A DNA stretch of 64,000 nt from Piper betle. Lineage: Eukaryota > Streptophyta > Magnoliopsida > Piperales > Piperaceae. Shown in pieces: positions 13,420 to 24,739 of this stretch. The notes beneath the pieces are model-generated. The model ran no database searches and was not told the DNA's origin. It worked only from the letters and a program-made list of their open reading frames with translations. Where the stretch lies: contig JAURVB010013241.1 in the NCBI GenBank assembly GCA_033002965.1, positions 39,466-103,465 on the forward strand. Reading direction: 5' to 3'. The number at the start of each line of letters is the position of its first letter. Within the stretch, counting starts at the first letter, position 1. The translations under genes and the position numbers were made by a program.

Positions 13420-15240
13420 CTTGCAGTCTGTTTAGAACTCATTTCGAACCGCCCTAGCCTATGTGGGACCCGTGACACCGTTTCCGATGCCGGCCAAGTC
13501 ACTTTAAGGTGAAAATCTTAACTTGTTGGGTTTTAGGCTAACTCATAACTCATTAGGTATGACATTTATGTCTCATTAGGTGTGACATTTTACCTATGAT
13601 ATCACCAAATCAATCACCCTCATTTTTTAATCCCATCCCTTCCTCACCATTTCACCCTTTTCACCCCTTTCTCATCACCTCCAACGATCCTCCTTCCCTC
13701 CCTTTGGTTTCCATCGTCTTCCAAGCCTTGCTAGACTTCTAGGGTGGTAGATCTTGGGATTGGATGTCTTCATAGGCCTCCCCTATCCTATGTTAGAAGT
13801 AAAGTTTTCACCTTTACCTTTGTTGTTTGTTGTTTGCATGCTGTTGTACTTAGATCTGTGCTTGTAGGTATTTTTACCACATTTTTATCATGTAGATCTA
13901 GTGGTTAAGAATGCATAGAGCTTAAAATCATCATTTTTTCATGCTTAGATAAATAGTTGTGCATTTTTTAACATGTTGTAGTCATGATCTTGCACTGTTT
14001 TAGTGTAGAATTTTATATCTCACGTTATACTCATCATTTTTGCTTGATTCTTGGTGTATGTATTCATCTTGAGTAGATATACAAGTTGTTTGTTGGTCAT
14101 TTCGTCACATCTAGTGTGTATGAGCTTGTAGGGGAGTCACATTTGTGGAAAGGTAGCAGTTTTCCCGGTCCTTGTGACATGGCCGCCCTTCTTCCCAATT
14201 TTCGTACCCCTTTGTAGATCTCTTGATCATGCTCATCTTTTCCATTTTTGTTTTCATTTGTCTTGGTTTGCTCTTGTAATTTTACCACACTAAAAATATT
14301 TAATTAAAGGTATGAAAAAATCCCTAACCGTTCCCTTGCATGTGCTATGATTTGTGTATGCTTGATGTATGATTAGTGTTGGTGCTCCTTGGTGAGCCTT
14401 TAAAATATTTTTATAAAATTTTTAAAAATTATTTAATGACCTACTAATCATATAATGGCACAATTTAAAATTTTGTATTAAATAAAAATCATGTAGGTAG
14501 TTTTCTTGCATGGATTTTGGGAGTGTACAGAAATGTAGGGTCTCACCCTGATTCCCTAGTTCTAGTCGTAATATCCATGAATCCTAGTGTTGCTGGTTAA
14601 AATTTCATAAATTTTACCAGGACCTTAGGTGGAATCCAAGTAGAGCATCCACCAAATTTTGTAGTTTTTGGATACGTATAAAAGTTGGTAGAAATTTCCT
14701 AACCCATTAGACCCACTTAGCTCCAGAAATTTCTTGCCAGTGCCTTCCCTGTGCAAGCCACTTAGCCCAATCTCATGGGCTTTAGATTTGAAATTTTACT
14801 TAGATCAAGCCCAAGGTGTTGGCTAAACATGATATTTTACCCGGGCTCATTTGGAGTTCTTAAGCATATGAACAAGTCTTAGTAAATTTTGTGTGCAACC
14901 CATGAACACTCTTCCTAGGTCCTTAACCCAACTTTGGTGGGTTTTGTTTATCATTTTAGGTCATGGACTAGCACTTTGTAATTTTTATACTACACCCTTA
15001 GAGTGACAAGACTTATTGGTCCAAATTTCAACTAATTTGGATACCGTTTATCCCATCTAAAAAATATTCTGGTTAAGTCTGTTCGATTAACTCCTAAGTT
15101 GGACTTTTTCCACTAAGTGTATATGAAAGCTTAAACTTTAATTAAGGTAATCTAATGATGTTTACCACTTTCTTAATCCAAGATAATTAAGTGAAGTAAC
15201 TTTTTTAAGTCATACTTTTGTGGAGGTTTTGCCTCATTTT
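13420..15240. repeat. LTR-like non-coding repeat, probably a retrotransposon remnant
   Basis: This stretch has the character of a long plant Ty3/gypsy LTR: a CT-rich leader (13620-13720), a long non-coding body of even composition, and no open frame of note. It begins near a phrase of 'gtgggacccgtgacaccg' type. I could not find a matching second LTR, a primer site or a target duplication in the window, so a solo LTR or a fragment is most likely. The assignment rests on general resemblance. Confidence 0.35.
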
Positions 15241-15626
15241 GCGTACTAATATGATCCGATCATAGTTGCAAAAATTAGAATCAATCGGAATCGGAATCGA
15301 TTTTTGAAGGAGTCACTGAACGGATCGAATCAGTCTAAATTGGTCCAAAGCAGGCCTATATAAAAATTTTAACTTATTCAAAATTGGTGAGTTATTAGTT
15401 ATAAAATATTTCATTCTGTGTATTTTTTTCATATTTTTGGATTTTTTTAAAATTATTTGCAACTAATTATTATTTTTTACTCGAATTAGAATCGAATCAA
15501 CATTTCAAACTTGACTCACTTCAAAGTCTATTGAAGTCAACTTGAATGTGGTAGACAAATGAGTCATATTTGAACAAACTAAACTTGACTCCACTCACTC
15601 TGCATAGATCATGCAATTTCTAAATT

Positions 15627-15629
<3 letters not shown>

Positions 15630-15693
<64 letters not shown>
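15630..15693. repeat. (TA)n then (GA)n microsatellite
   Basis: A pure TA tract at 15630-15666 runs directly into a GA tract at 15666-15693. It forms the left border of the first palindromic GC-rich element. Confidence 0.95.
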
Positions 15694-15696
<3 letters not shown>

Positions 15697-16205
15697 CTGC
15701 AATGCGTTGCCCCTTTGGCAGCGTATGTTCTTGGGCCGCTGGATCAAAATCCAACGGCCCATAGCCCCCTCGCCCGACCACCCCCCACCACTGCCCGATG
15801 ATGACGACGAGCCCCTCCGCCCCTTACGACGACAATGACTGCCCCAAGCCTCCGCAGGCCACCTCGCCCGCCGCCCTTGAGACAACAACAACCACCCCAA
15901 GCCGCCCAGGCCGCCCCGCCCACCGCCCCTTGCGACGACGACGATTGTCCCAAGCCATCGCGGCCCGCCGCCCCTTGCGATGACGACGGTCGCCCCAAGC
16001 CACCATGGCCCCCTGCGACGACGATGACAACCCCCTCCACTGCTGCGACCTGCCCGACCGACTGCGCCCCTCCCCGCCACGACGCAGGGGGGGTTGGGGC
16101 TGGGGGGGGAATAGGGGCTATTGTCGAGTAAATGGATGTGGGCTGTTGGATTTCAATCCAGCAGCCCACATCCAATTTTATGCAGTACCCTATAGCAATC
16201 TCCCC
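15694..16205. mobile_element. GC-rich element with terminal palindromes (element A)
   Basis: A GC-rich block lies between (TA)n/(GA)n on the left and (TA)n on the right. Near its left end CGCTGC...GCAGCG pair, followed by a 28-base palindrome at 15733-15760 (12-base arms, one mismatch). Near its right end is a 42-base palindrome at 16133-16174 (19-base arms, one mismatch, loop TTCA). Both palindromes share the core GGGCYGYTGGAT with its complement. The interior (15765-16130) is C-rich on the + strand, with repeated GACGACGA/CCGCCC phrases. No transposase is encoded; the long open frames on both strands come from the GC-rich composition. It looks like a non-autonomous element that inserts into TA microsatellites. 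The exact ends are uncertain because the borders are simple repeats. Confidence 0.6.
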
Positions 16206-16225
16206 TATATATATATATATATATA
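16206..16225. repeat. (TA)10 tract separating two palindromic elements
   Basis: A pure TA dinucleotide tract lies exactly between element A and element B. It is either the shared target site or the remains of a longer microsatellite. Confidence 0.95.
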
Positions 16226-16912
16226 GAGGGCTGCTATGGTGGGCTGCCCTCTTTTGGCAGCCCACCATGCGGCGCCAAATCTGGGCCGCTGGATTGAAAT
16301 CCAGCGGCCCAGATTTGATAGGCTCCAGACCCGCCCAAGACCCGTCCGACCCTCCGTCCGCCCGTCCGCCAACTCGCGCCCATCCGCCCGTCACCCGGCC
16401 GCCGTCGCCCGTCGACCACTCTCGCCCCCTGCCGGCGCCCCCACGGCCCCGTGCCGTCGCCCCCGCCTGCCGCTGCCCGCCACCCGGCCGGTGCTCTCCC
16501 CCGCCAGCGTAGGGCTCGCCGCCGCGCTCCCCACCCCTGGTGGGCGGGCGGCTGGGGGGGGGGGGGTTGGAAGGCCGGGGCCGAGGGGGAACCGGGTGGG
16601 GAGCGCGGCGGCGGGCCCCGCACTGGTGGGGGAGAGCGCCGGCGGGTGGCGGGTAGCGGCAGGCGGGGGCGACGGGCACCGGGGCCGCGGGGGGCGCCGG
16701 CAGGGGGGGCAAGGGTGGTCGACGGGCGGCAGGCGGACGGGCGCGAGCGGGTGGCGGGCGGACGGGCGCGAGCGGGTGGCGGGCGGACGGGCGCGAGCAG
16801 GCGGACGGAGGGTCGGACGGGTCTGGGGCTTATCAAATCTGGGCCGCTGGATTCCCAGGATTTGGCACCGCATGGTGGGCTGCCAAAAGAGGGCAGCCCA
16901 CCATAAAATTTC
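16226..16912. mobile_element. Long GC-rich fold-back element (element B)
   Basis: Nearly the whole block is one inverted repeat. The left arm, about 16226-16536, is the reverse complement of the right arm, about 16594-16912, with scattered differences; a loop of about 57 bases (16537-16593) contains a run of 13 Gs (16554-16566). Each arm begins with its own perfect hairpin: 33 bases at 16236-16268 and 33 bases at 16872-16904 (13-base arms ATGGTGGGCTGCC). The left arm has a second perfect palindrome of 40 bases at 16277-16316; in the right arm its partner is shortened by about 11 bases. TA tracts flank both sides. No protein domain is visible in the long GC-rich open frames. A known parallel is Micron, a rice MITE found in (TA)n microsatellites; membership is not shown here. 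Confidence 0.75.
16733..16808. repeat. 25-bp GC-rich tandem repeat inside element B
   Basis: Three units of 25 bases start at 16733, 16758 and 16783 (each begins GCGGACGGGCGCGAGC), and a partial fourth starts at 16801. The left arm of the element has only about one equivalent unit, so the array expanded in one arm only. Confidence 0.8.
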
Positions 16913-17472
16913 TATATATATATATATGTGTGAATAAAAATTAGGGGAAAATATGTGCTATTTGCAAGTAATAGGGAACAAAATGAAACTTAACGACTTT
17001 GCCCCCTTATTTTACTTCTCTTGGTTTATCATCTACGAGTACATATTCACTGACATTATAAACATTAAAAAATGATTATTCTATACACATCGATTTGTGT
17101 TAATAATTTCATACGATCATCGGACATTAATATAGTTTACATTAAAATATTATTAAGTGGTAAACAAGCCCAAAGTTTTTGGGCTTTATTGTCTTTTAAT
17201 TACAAAATAAAATTAACTCTTTGGCATTTTGAACATTTTAAAATGTTTTTCCGTAAATTATTTTTAAAAAAATTTTTCCAAGGCAAATTAATTTTTAAAT
17301 TGGACTCTACGAATAGACTACTGTACTGTACTGTCCTGGAAGTTCAAAAGTCAACGTTGTAGAAAAAAAACCATACAACCATGGATGCAATATTTTTTAC
17401 ACGTTAAAAGCAAAATTGTATATTCTTAATTACCTTCCTCGTTTCTAAAAATAATTTTCACATTAAAAGAGA

Positions 17473-17503
<31 letters not shown>

Positions 17504-17563
17504 AGCTGATTTTTTTTAAGCTTTCTTATTAAACCATGTATAGCAATCTACATTTGTTTGCAG
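16913..17563. other. AT-rich spacer with two (TA)n tracts
   Basis: A TA tract at 16913-16927 closes the fold-back element, and a longer TA tract lies at 17473-17500. Between them is AT-rich DNA with no supported gene. If the sterol glucosyltransferase relic once had upstream exons here, I cannot recognise them. Confidence 0.6.
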
Positions 17564-19246
17564 TTAAGAATGTTGAATCGAATTGTAACTGTGAAACGTG
17601 ATGGGACTCTAGCTGTTGAAATTCCAAGTACTGTAGATGCTGGATCTCTTCATATTGGAACTGATATTTTTCTATGACGTCATGGATGATGAACCAATAG
17701 ACGTGGCAAACATGCAGTAGATTCTTCCTCTACAACTTGTCATGCTGATTTTTGTAACCGAGGGAGATGTACAACCTTGTGTTGCCAATCTTAAACGACT
17801 ACAGGTTATTTTATTTTTATGTTCTTCAGCTTACCGAGCTATTCCTATTTCTGTTCACTGACAATAGTCATATATCTAATATTGAATTTGTGCCTGCCTA
17901 TTTGTTGCGATAGAATACCCTTGGCCACTTCCTGTTTGGAACCAGTTTTTTTGTGAAAGGCTTTGGATCATTTAGAATAGCTGGATTGTCCGCTGATGCC
18001 CTTAAGGTTTTACCGTCCAGGGATAACATAGATATTTCAGTGTATCAATGTGCAGCGTGCACAGGAAATTTGATCACACCAGAGCATAGGATTCTCCCAC
18101 ATAATTATAAATTGATATTCACATATGAGAGTTATTGCACTCAATTAGTCCTACATGTGTTGTTGTAGGATTATAGTCATCGTGTTAGATTGGCTACTCA
18201 TGCAAATTTTAAAGAGTTTGTGCTCACTGCTGGTTTGGAGTTGTAACCCGTTTGGTGATGACCCCAAAGTTCTTGCAGAATGTAAGCGAGTTATCTCTTC
18301 TCCATCCTGCGTTATCGTTGTTTTAAGTGCTGAAATCTTCACTGCAGCTTGTAATGTGCTTAAATACAGACCATTTGAAATGTTATACTTTAACTTGTAG
18401 AATAGAAGTTAATGCTTTAGTTAATGATTTGTTGACGTTCCTATGGATGCACTATTTCACTTATTTTGACAGATATGGTTAAGAATAAAGGCTTTTTGCC
18501 ATCAGGACCTTCTGAAATACCCATCCAACGAAAACAAATGATGGAGATTATATTTTCTTTACTTGCTGCTTGCAAAGAGCCTGATGTTGATTCTGGCATT
18601 CCTTTTAAAGCAGAGGCCATCATTCTCTCTTTAAGATGTGTACAAATAAAGGAAAACTGTGTTTTATGTTTTTTGTGGGTGCGGTTGACTCGTAAAATTT
18701 TTTATTAACTGCCTCTGCCTATGCTTTGATGTTGCTTTGTTGTGTTTCAAAGTTACAATGTGAGAGAGAGATAAGCATATGGTTGATTCATTTTGTCATC
18801 TTGAGATGAATGGAATTAGTTGCCTGCTTTTCTTTTAGAATGTCCATTGAATCGTTTCAGTTACAATCTGAATTTTTCAATGATAGTGTGTGAATTTATG
18901 ACTTAAGGTTTTATGTTCCATGATTTCTTATCTAATTTTTTATTTTTGTTCTTGACATTGTTTATTAACTAAGACAGTTAACTGTCCAGGACATACAGAT
19001 GTAGCAGAGGCTTTGAGAGTACCTATACACGTATTTTTTACCATGCCATGGATTTAAGTTGTCTATAACAAACATAAGTGACAAAATTTTCGTGATTCTC
19101 TCCTGGTTTATTTTACTTGCAATGTTTTTTTTATCATTGCCAGACCCACTAGTGAGTTTCCACATCCTCTCTCCCGAGTCAGTCATCAGCCCGGTTATAG
19201 AATGAGTATGGCATATGATTTTTTGTTGACCATTGCATGGTGTTCT

Positions 19247-19664
19247 TGTTGGGATTAGCTAAATATAAATCTACTATTTCTAACATATAAGGATGAGAAA
19301 TACCGATCAAAATAAACACCACATTAACTCGAAAAGTGAAATACCTTCTAAATGGACAAAACTAATTTTACGTTAAAAACTCCAAATTTGAGGAAAAAAC
19401 CTGCAGGGTAAATAGTTAGATCAAATTCACTATATCACAATTTTAATAAAGAAGAGATCCACCAGAGAACAAACTCTTTAATACTAATTTATTGTACTTT
19501 CTACAAAATTGGCATTAACCACAAAGAAAGAAAATAGAGAATTATAGATTAAGAATTTTACAAGGTGTTGTGTTTATTTCTTTCAAGTAATTAAATCTAC
19601 AAAATCATAATGTTTGCCCAAAAAAGGTTGCAATTTCATTTATTTATGGAAGAGGGACAACCCA
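19247..19664 (-). repeat. 3' LTR of the copia element
   Basis: It matches the other copy at 22541-23082 in order over most of its length, for example 'gtaaatagttagatcaaatt' here against 'gtaaacggtcagatcaaatt' there. The left edge reads TGTTGGGATTAG on the plus strand, giving the usual CA end on the element's own strand. It is about 120 bases shorter than the other LTR because of an internal deletion in the 19570-19600 part. Confidence 0.8.
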
Positions 19665-22524
19665 ACAAACCTTCATTGCAAAGGATTTATTCAAGTTCTT
19701 GTTTAAACTTGCAATCTTAGCTCCATCATGTCCTATAATCAACATGTCATCCACATAAAGTAATAGAATAATAAAGTTACCATCATCAAACATCTTGATG
19801 AACACACAATGATTAGAAATAAACTTCTTGTACCCATTCTTTTCCATAAAAGAATCAAACTTTTATACCATTGTCTAGGATGTTTGCTTCAAACCATACA
19901 AACTATTTTTAGTCTGCATGCCATCTGTTCCTTCCTCTGACTTCAAACCCTCTAGTTGCTCCATGTATATGGCCTCCTCAAGATCACCATGAAGAAAGGT
20001 TATCTTCACATCTAACTATTCAACTTCCAAATCCAAACTTACAGCCAAAGCCAAAACAATTCTAATAGAAGATATTTTAACAATAGGAGAAAAAATTTCA
20101 TCGAAATCAATACCTTTCTTCTGTCCAAAGCCCTTCACCACCAACCTTGCCTTGTACCTTGGTTGTGTGTTATTTGCTTCATGTTTGATCTTTTAGACCC
20201 ATTTGTTCTTTAATACTATCTTCCCCTTAGGAAGATCCACCAACTCATAGGTGTGATTATCATGTAAGGATTTCATCTCATCTTGAATTTTTCATCTACT
20301 TCTCCTTTTCTACATGAGCATTAGCCTCACTGAAATTGTCTAGTTCTCCACATTCAGTGATTGTCACATATTCTAATGATGGATATCTTGTTGATGGAAC
20401 TAGTTCACGAGCTGGTCTCCTCACATTAGTTGGGTGCCCTTGATCAGAATCTACTTATTCCTATCCAACATCATTAAAAAACTCATTAAAAATATCATCA
20501 CACACTACATCCTCACCTTCATCATCACTAGGTGGGGGAATAATTGTGTCATCCTGAGCCGCCTCTTCAATTTTAGTTGAAGTTAAAGGTTCTTTTATCT
20601 TTTCCAAGCTTTCCTGAGATTTTGTTTGAGAAACTTCTTCTTTACCAAAGTTCTCAATTGTTTGATCTTCACTCAAAATTACATCTCTTTTTCGAATCGG
20701 TTTTTTATTCTTAGGATCCCAAAGTTTGTATCCAAACTTATCATTACCATATCCTAGAAAAATACATTCTACACGGTTTAGAGTCAAGCTTAGCCCTTTG
20801 TTTCTTAGGCACATATGCAAAGGCCTTACAACCAAAGACTCACAAATGGGAATAACTGACTTTTTATCACTTCAAATCCTTTTTGGTATGTCGCTGTCCA
20901 AGGCATGTGTGGGAGATTTGTTGATCAAATAACAAGCTATGCTCATGGCCTCACCTCATAAGCTTTTAGGCAACTTGGCTGAAGACAACATACTTTTCAT
21001 CCTCTCAGAGATAATCCTATTTATTCTTTCAGTCACTCTATTATGTTGAGGAGTATAAGGAACCATTTTATTAAGCCTAATATTATGTTTGCTACAATAT
21101 TTATTAAACTTAACAGAACAATATTCACCACCAACATCACTTCTAAAGCATTTCAAGAACTTACCGGTTTCAACCAATACATGAAAATTCTTTAAGATGC
21201 CAAAAACATCACTTTTATTTTTTATGCCATAAGCTCACACCTTCGTAGAAATATCATCAACAAAATTTACAAAATAAATAGAACCGCAAGAGATTTTACC
21301 TTCATAGCCTCACACACATAAGTGTGTACCAACTCAAGAACTTCTGACTTCCTTGTACTTATGCTTGCAAATGATGTCCTATGTTGTGTGCCCACTAAAC
21401 AATGGTCACAAGTACTAATTGTGATGTCTTTGACCGTGGGAAGGAGATTTATCTTCTTCAATATTCGTAGTCCCTTCTCACTCATATGTCCTAATCGATG
21501 GTGCCACAAATCAGTAGGAGAATAAGTGAGAAGATATTAATATCCCCTCAAAGTAGACTCGTCTCAATCTTATACAAACTACAACACTTCTTCCCTTTAG
21601 TAACAACAAGAGAACATTTCACAAGTTTCCACACACCTTGTGAAAATTGTGAACCAAATCCTTCATCATTAAGCATTTCGATTGACAACAAACTCACCCT
21701 CAAATCTGGAATATGTCTAATATTTTTAAGTACCAAGTTGTAACCTATACTTGTTACGATATGCACATCTCCAAGTCTCACAATTTTGGAAGTATCGCTA
21801 TTTCTCATCTTTACTGTACCCAAATCTGAAGGTCCATAAGTACTAAAGAAATTTCTGATTGGAGTTGTATGGAACGATAGTTCTAAGTCAACTATCTAAC
21901 TAGCATCACAATCAGCCGTCAAACAATCACCAATGTTTCACAATTCTCTCGCAATGTGTTATGGAGCAGGACAGCTTGTCATTTCTTATTAACAGTCATC
22001 TTCATCTTGGCAAGTTGAGTAATAATACTCTTTATCTCATTAAGATGCTCACTTATATCACTTCTATCCTTATACCTCAAATTCACTAATTTCCTTATCA
22101 AAAAGTCTTGTTACTAGTAGTACTCTTCTCATAAATTTTTTAAAGTTTATCTCATATAGCTTTTGAGGATGTCAATTCAGAAACATGATGATACACAACT
22201 TCATCTACTCATTGTCTCAAACATGTCATAGCCTTCCTATCCAACTTATTTCAGTTTTTATTAGTCACCTCTGCTAATTTTTGACCGGTGATAAGTTTAC
22301 ACAAATCCTTAAAATATAGATGATCAATTATCTTTCTTTTCCAATAGTACCAGTTATTAAGCCTCTTAAGAGATATTATCTTAACATGCTTCTCATCAGC
22401 CATCTTGTTAAAATATAAATCACAAATACACCAACTAGGCTCTTAGAAATTTTGTCGAACACTTAGCGGGCATCAAATATCATCAACCAAAATTTACAAA
22501 CAACACACTAATCAACCAAGCAAT

Positions 22525-22540
22525 CTGGTTCTAATACCAC
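22525..22540 (-). promoter_or_regulatory. Primer binding site of the copia element
   Basis: On the minus strand this reads GTGGTATTAGAACCAG, a mutated form of the TGGTATCAGAGCCAG site that pairs with initiator tRNA-Met, the usual copia primer. It directly abuts the inner edge of the right-hand LTR, which fixes the element's orientation. Confidence 0.8.
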
Positions 22541-23082
22541 TTATTGGGATTAACCAATATAAATCTCCTGTTTCAAAACATAAAGATGAAAAGCACTAAT
22601 CAAAATAGACACCACCTTAACCTAAAAAGATAATATACCTTCTAAAATGGACAAAATCAATTTTACATAGAAAATTCTAAATTTGGGGAAAAAATAACAG
22701 GGTAAACGGTCAGATCAAATTCACTATATCACAATTTTGATACAGAAAAGATCCACACGAGAACAAATTCTTCAATACTTATTTACTATATTTTCTACAA
22801 AATTAGTATTAACCACAAAGAAAGAAATTAGAGAATTACATATTAAAAATTTAGACGAAATTACCATTAATAAATTACAAGTGAATCTCAATAAAATATT
22901 CACATTTTTTCAATTTACAAAATTTTACTTTCTCCTCTCTAACCCTTTTTTCTCTAAAAATCAAAATTCAAACAAACTAAAGGAAAAAAAGCATTCCTTT
23001 AAACGTAACTAAATCTATAAAACCTTAAATTTTATTTAAAATAATATTATAATTTCATGTATTTATAAAAAGGGACAACCAA
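22541..23082 (-). repeat. 5' LTR of the copia element
   Basis: This copy begins 'ttattgggattaaccaatat' on the plus strand and ends near 'agggacaacca'. It differs from the 3' LTR by many substitutions and by an extra AT-rich segment at about 22860-22990. Strong divergence between the two LTRs points to an old insertion. Confidence 0.8.
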
Positions 23083-24739
23083 AAGAGCGTGTCTTGGAAT
23101 ATCATGTTTGCGTTTGACAAAAAATGACTTGCAATTGCCTTTCTTACAGCTGTCATATCAAATTGTTGACTCATTGATATGGCTCGGAATTAGGGACAAG
23201 ATAAATGACTTAAGAAAAAAAACTGAAATTACGACCTATGACATACTTAAGCGGTTCCCAGGGTTCTTCTTCAAATATTCCTTATGGTTATATTTGAAGT
23301 CCTTATCTTGTTCCCAGGCCAAAAGGTATTATTTCTATTTATTTCCATAAATTTAAAATTGTATCCAAAGGTTTGATAGCTACCACAATTTAGATGACTT
23401 GATTAGAATGGACACTACTGAGCCTTTTTCACATGACTGTCTGTTTCATTATATGTCAAAGGTCAGTACTTTCTTCTCCTTTTTGTTTGACATTGTTCTC
23501 ACTTTTTACTGACTGGGGGCCTAAAATAGACGTGGTTGGCTTTTGCTTTCTTGATCTTGCTTCAAATCATAAGCCTCCAGAATCTCTTGTCGAACGGCTT
23601 GAAGCTGGTTAAAAGCCTATCTATAGTGGATTTGGTAACCTTGTAACTTTCTTTTCTCTGTCATTTTTTTATAAGCTTGTAGACTTTGTTTGAATAAAAA
23701 ATGCAAGAGAACTTGCATGCTTTCAAGCTTCATATCCCTCTAGTTTCTGTTAATTTTTTTATGATGATTCCATTAAACCGTTCTTTGTCTCTACTTGTGC
23801 TGAAGGTTCTTTTGTGAAACATCCTGTAGCCTCTTTTACAAGGGCTCAAAGAGAGGAAGACGGTAGCTGACGCAGATCTGCATTTTTTTATTCAACCTAC
23901 TTAAGTTAACAGTTTAGTAGCTTGTGCTGTAAATATTAAGAAGCATAAGCGTTATCTTGAGTGAAGGTTATCCTTATTTGAGATTGATGAGTACCAATGC
24001 AATATGCTAAGCAATTGAATGTAATGTGATTGATTATTTTCTGAGTAAAAAAAACTAGTTTAAATATGTTTCAGTGACATTTTACTTGTTCAAGTTTTTA
24101 CACGAATTCTGTTTTTATTCTCTGTATTTCAAAATGTTGTTATTTGCTTGTTATTGCGGAGCTTTATAGTTATGCTTATCCTTTGACTTCATGTGCAGCC
24201 TGCTCAAGAACCAGAGAAAATGACTAATACTATAGTTGAAGCACTTGAAATTACTGGTCAGCGAGGCATTATTAACAAAGGATGGGGTGGACTCGGAAAT
24301 TGCATGTCTTGTGTTGTTATGTGCATTTATTGATAGATCCTCTATTGGAGTGTATTCTAGGGCTCTTCTTATTGAACTTATCATTGATTTTCTTAACAGT
24401 GAAGGAGGATCAGTTTTCTCTGGAAAAATTGGTTAACGCTATAAATTTCATGTTGAAGCCCGAGATGAGTGCTCCTATAATTTTGAACTGAGTTTTGGAA
24501 ACCAAATATTGATTGAGGTAGTGAAGTCTGTCACTTTGTGAAGGTGAAAGAACGAGCAGTGGAACTGGCAAATGATATGCAATCTGAGGATGGGAGTTTC
24601 CGGGGCCGTCAGAGCCTTAATCAAACATCTTCCACGCAAGAGGCCTCAACCACCTCCCCCATCAGTGCCATCGGGTTTTATGGAAGCTTGCTGAAGTTCA
24701 ATTAAAAAATGTTTCGGATGTTCTTGATTTTTGTTAGGG

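Larger units (their letters stand above)
19247..23082 (-). mobile_element. Degenerate Ty1/copia retrotransposon, antisense inside an intron of the broken glucosyltransferase gene
   Basis: Read on the minus strand the order is LTR, primer site, gag-like sequence (about 22410-22150), GAG-pre-integrase with WHHRLGH and CDHC (about 21509-21400), integrase core (about 21177-20956, with SDVGGEY and TPQHN), a C-terminal integrase segment with VECIFLGYGNDKFGYKLWDP (about 20800), reverse transcriptase with LLLYVDDMLII (about 19768-19736), then LTR. That gene order is the copia type. Coding sequence is cut into many frames by stops, so the copy is dead. The reverse transcriptase stops right after NKSFAMK and runs straight into the LTR, so the end of RT and all of RNase H have been deleted. 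The insertion lies in the intron between the YRMS and YQIVDS exons. Confidence 0.88.
17564..24715 (+). pseudogene. Broken sterol 3-beta-glucosyltransferase gene (UGT80 type)
   Basis: Intact relatives transfer glucose from UDP-glucose to membrane sterols. Remnant exons lie in order and in one orientation: 17564-17804 (LNRIVTVKRDGTLAVEIPS, then VANMQ-stop-ILPLQLVMLI), 18169-18281 (HRVRLATHANFKEFVLTAGL), 18473-18635 (MVKNKGFLPSGPSEIPIQRK), about 18990-19203 (TDVAEALRVPIH, then SEFPHPLSRV), about 23147-23297 (YQIVDSLIWLGIRDKINDLR, then LRPMTYLSGSQGSSSNIPYG followed by a Trp-to-stop change), about 23515-23632 (IDVVGFCFLDLASNHKPPES, then a stop), about 24200-24300 (ITGQRGIINKGWGGLGN), about 24400-24478 (SLEKLVNAINFML) and 24541-24715 (HLPRKRPQPPPPSVPSGFME). 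Several stops and frameshifts interrupt it. The exons that should carry the HHGGAGTT sugar-donor site, between GLGN and SLEKLVNAI, are missing. Introns are kept, so it arose by gene duplication or decay in place, not by retroposition. The N-terminal part is not visible. Confidence 0.9.

Noticed and set aside
15595..16937. Several long open frames on both strands (up to about 320 codons) in the GC-rich region
   Set aside because: They overlap each other in many frames, are made of Pro/Arg/Gly/Ala runs, and sit on palindromic DNA. They follow from GC-rich composition with few stop codons; no domain is visible.
19644..21823. Frames at 19.6-21.8 kb as host genes
   Set aside because: All match copia gag-pol domains in order on the minus strand between two LTRs, so they belong to the retrotransposon.
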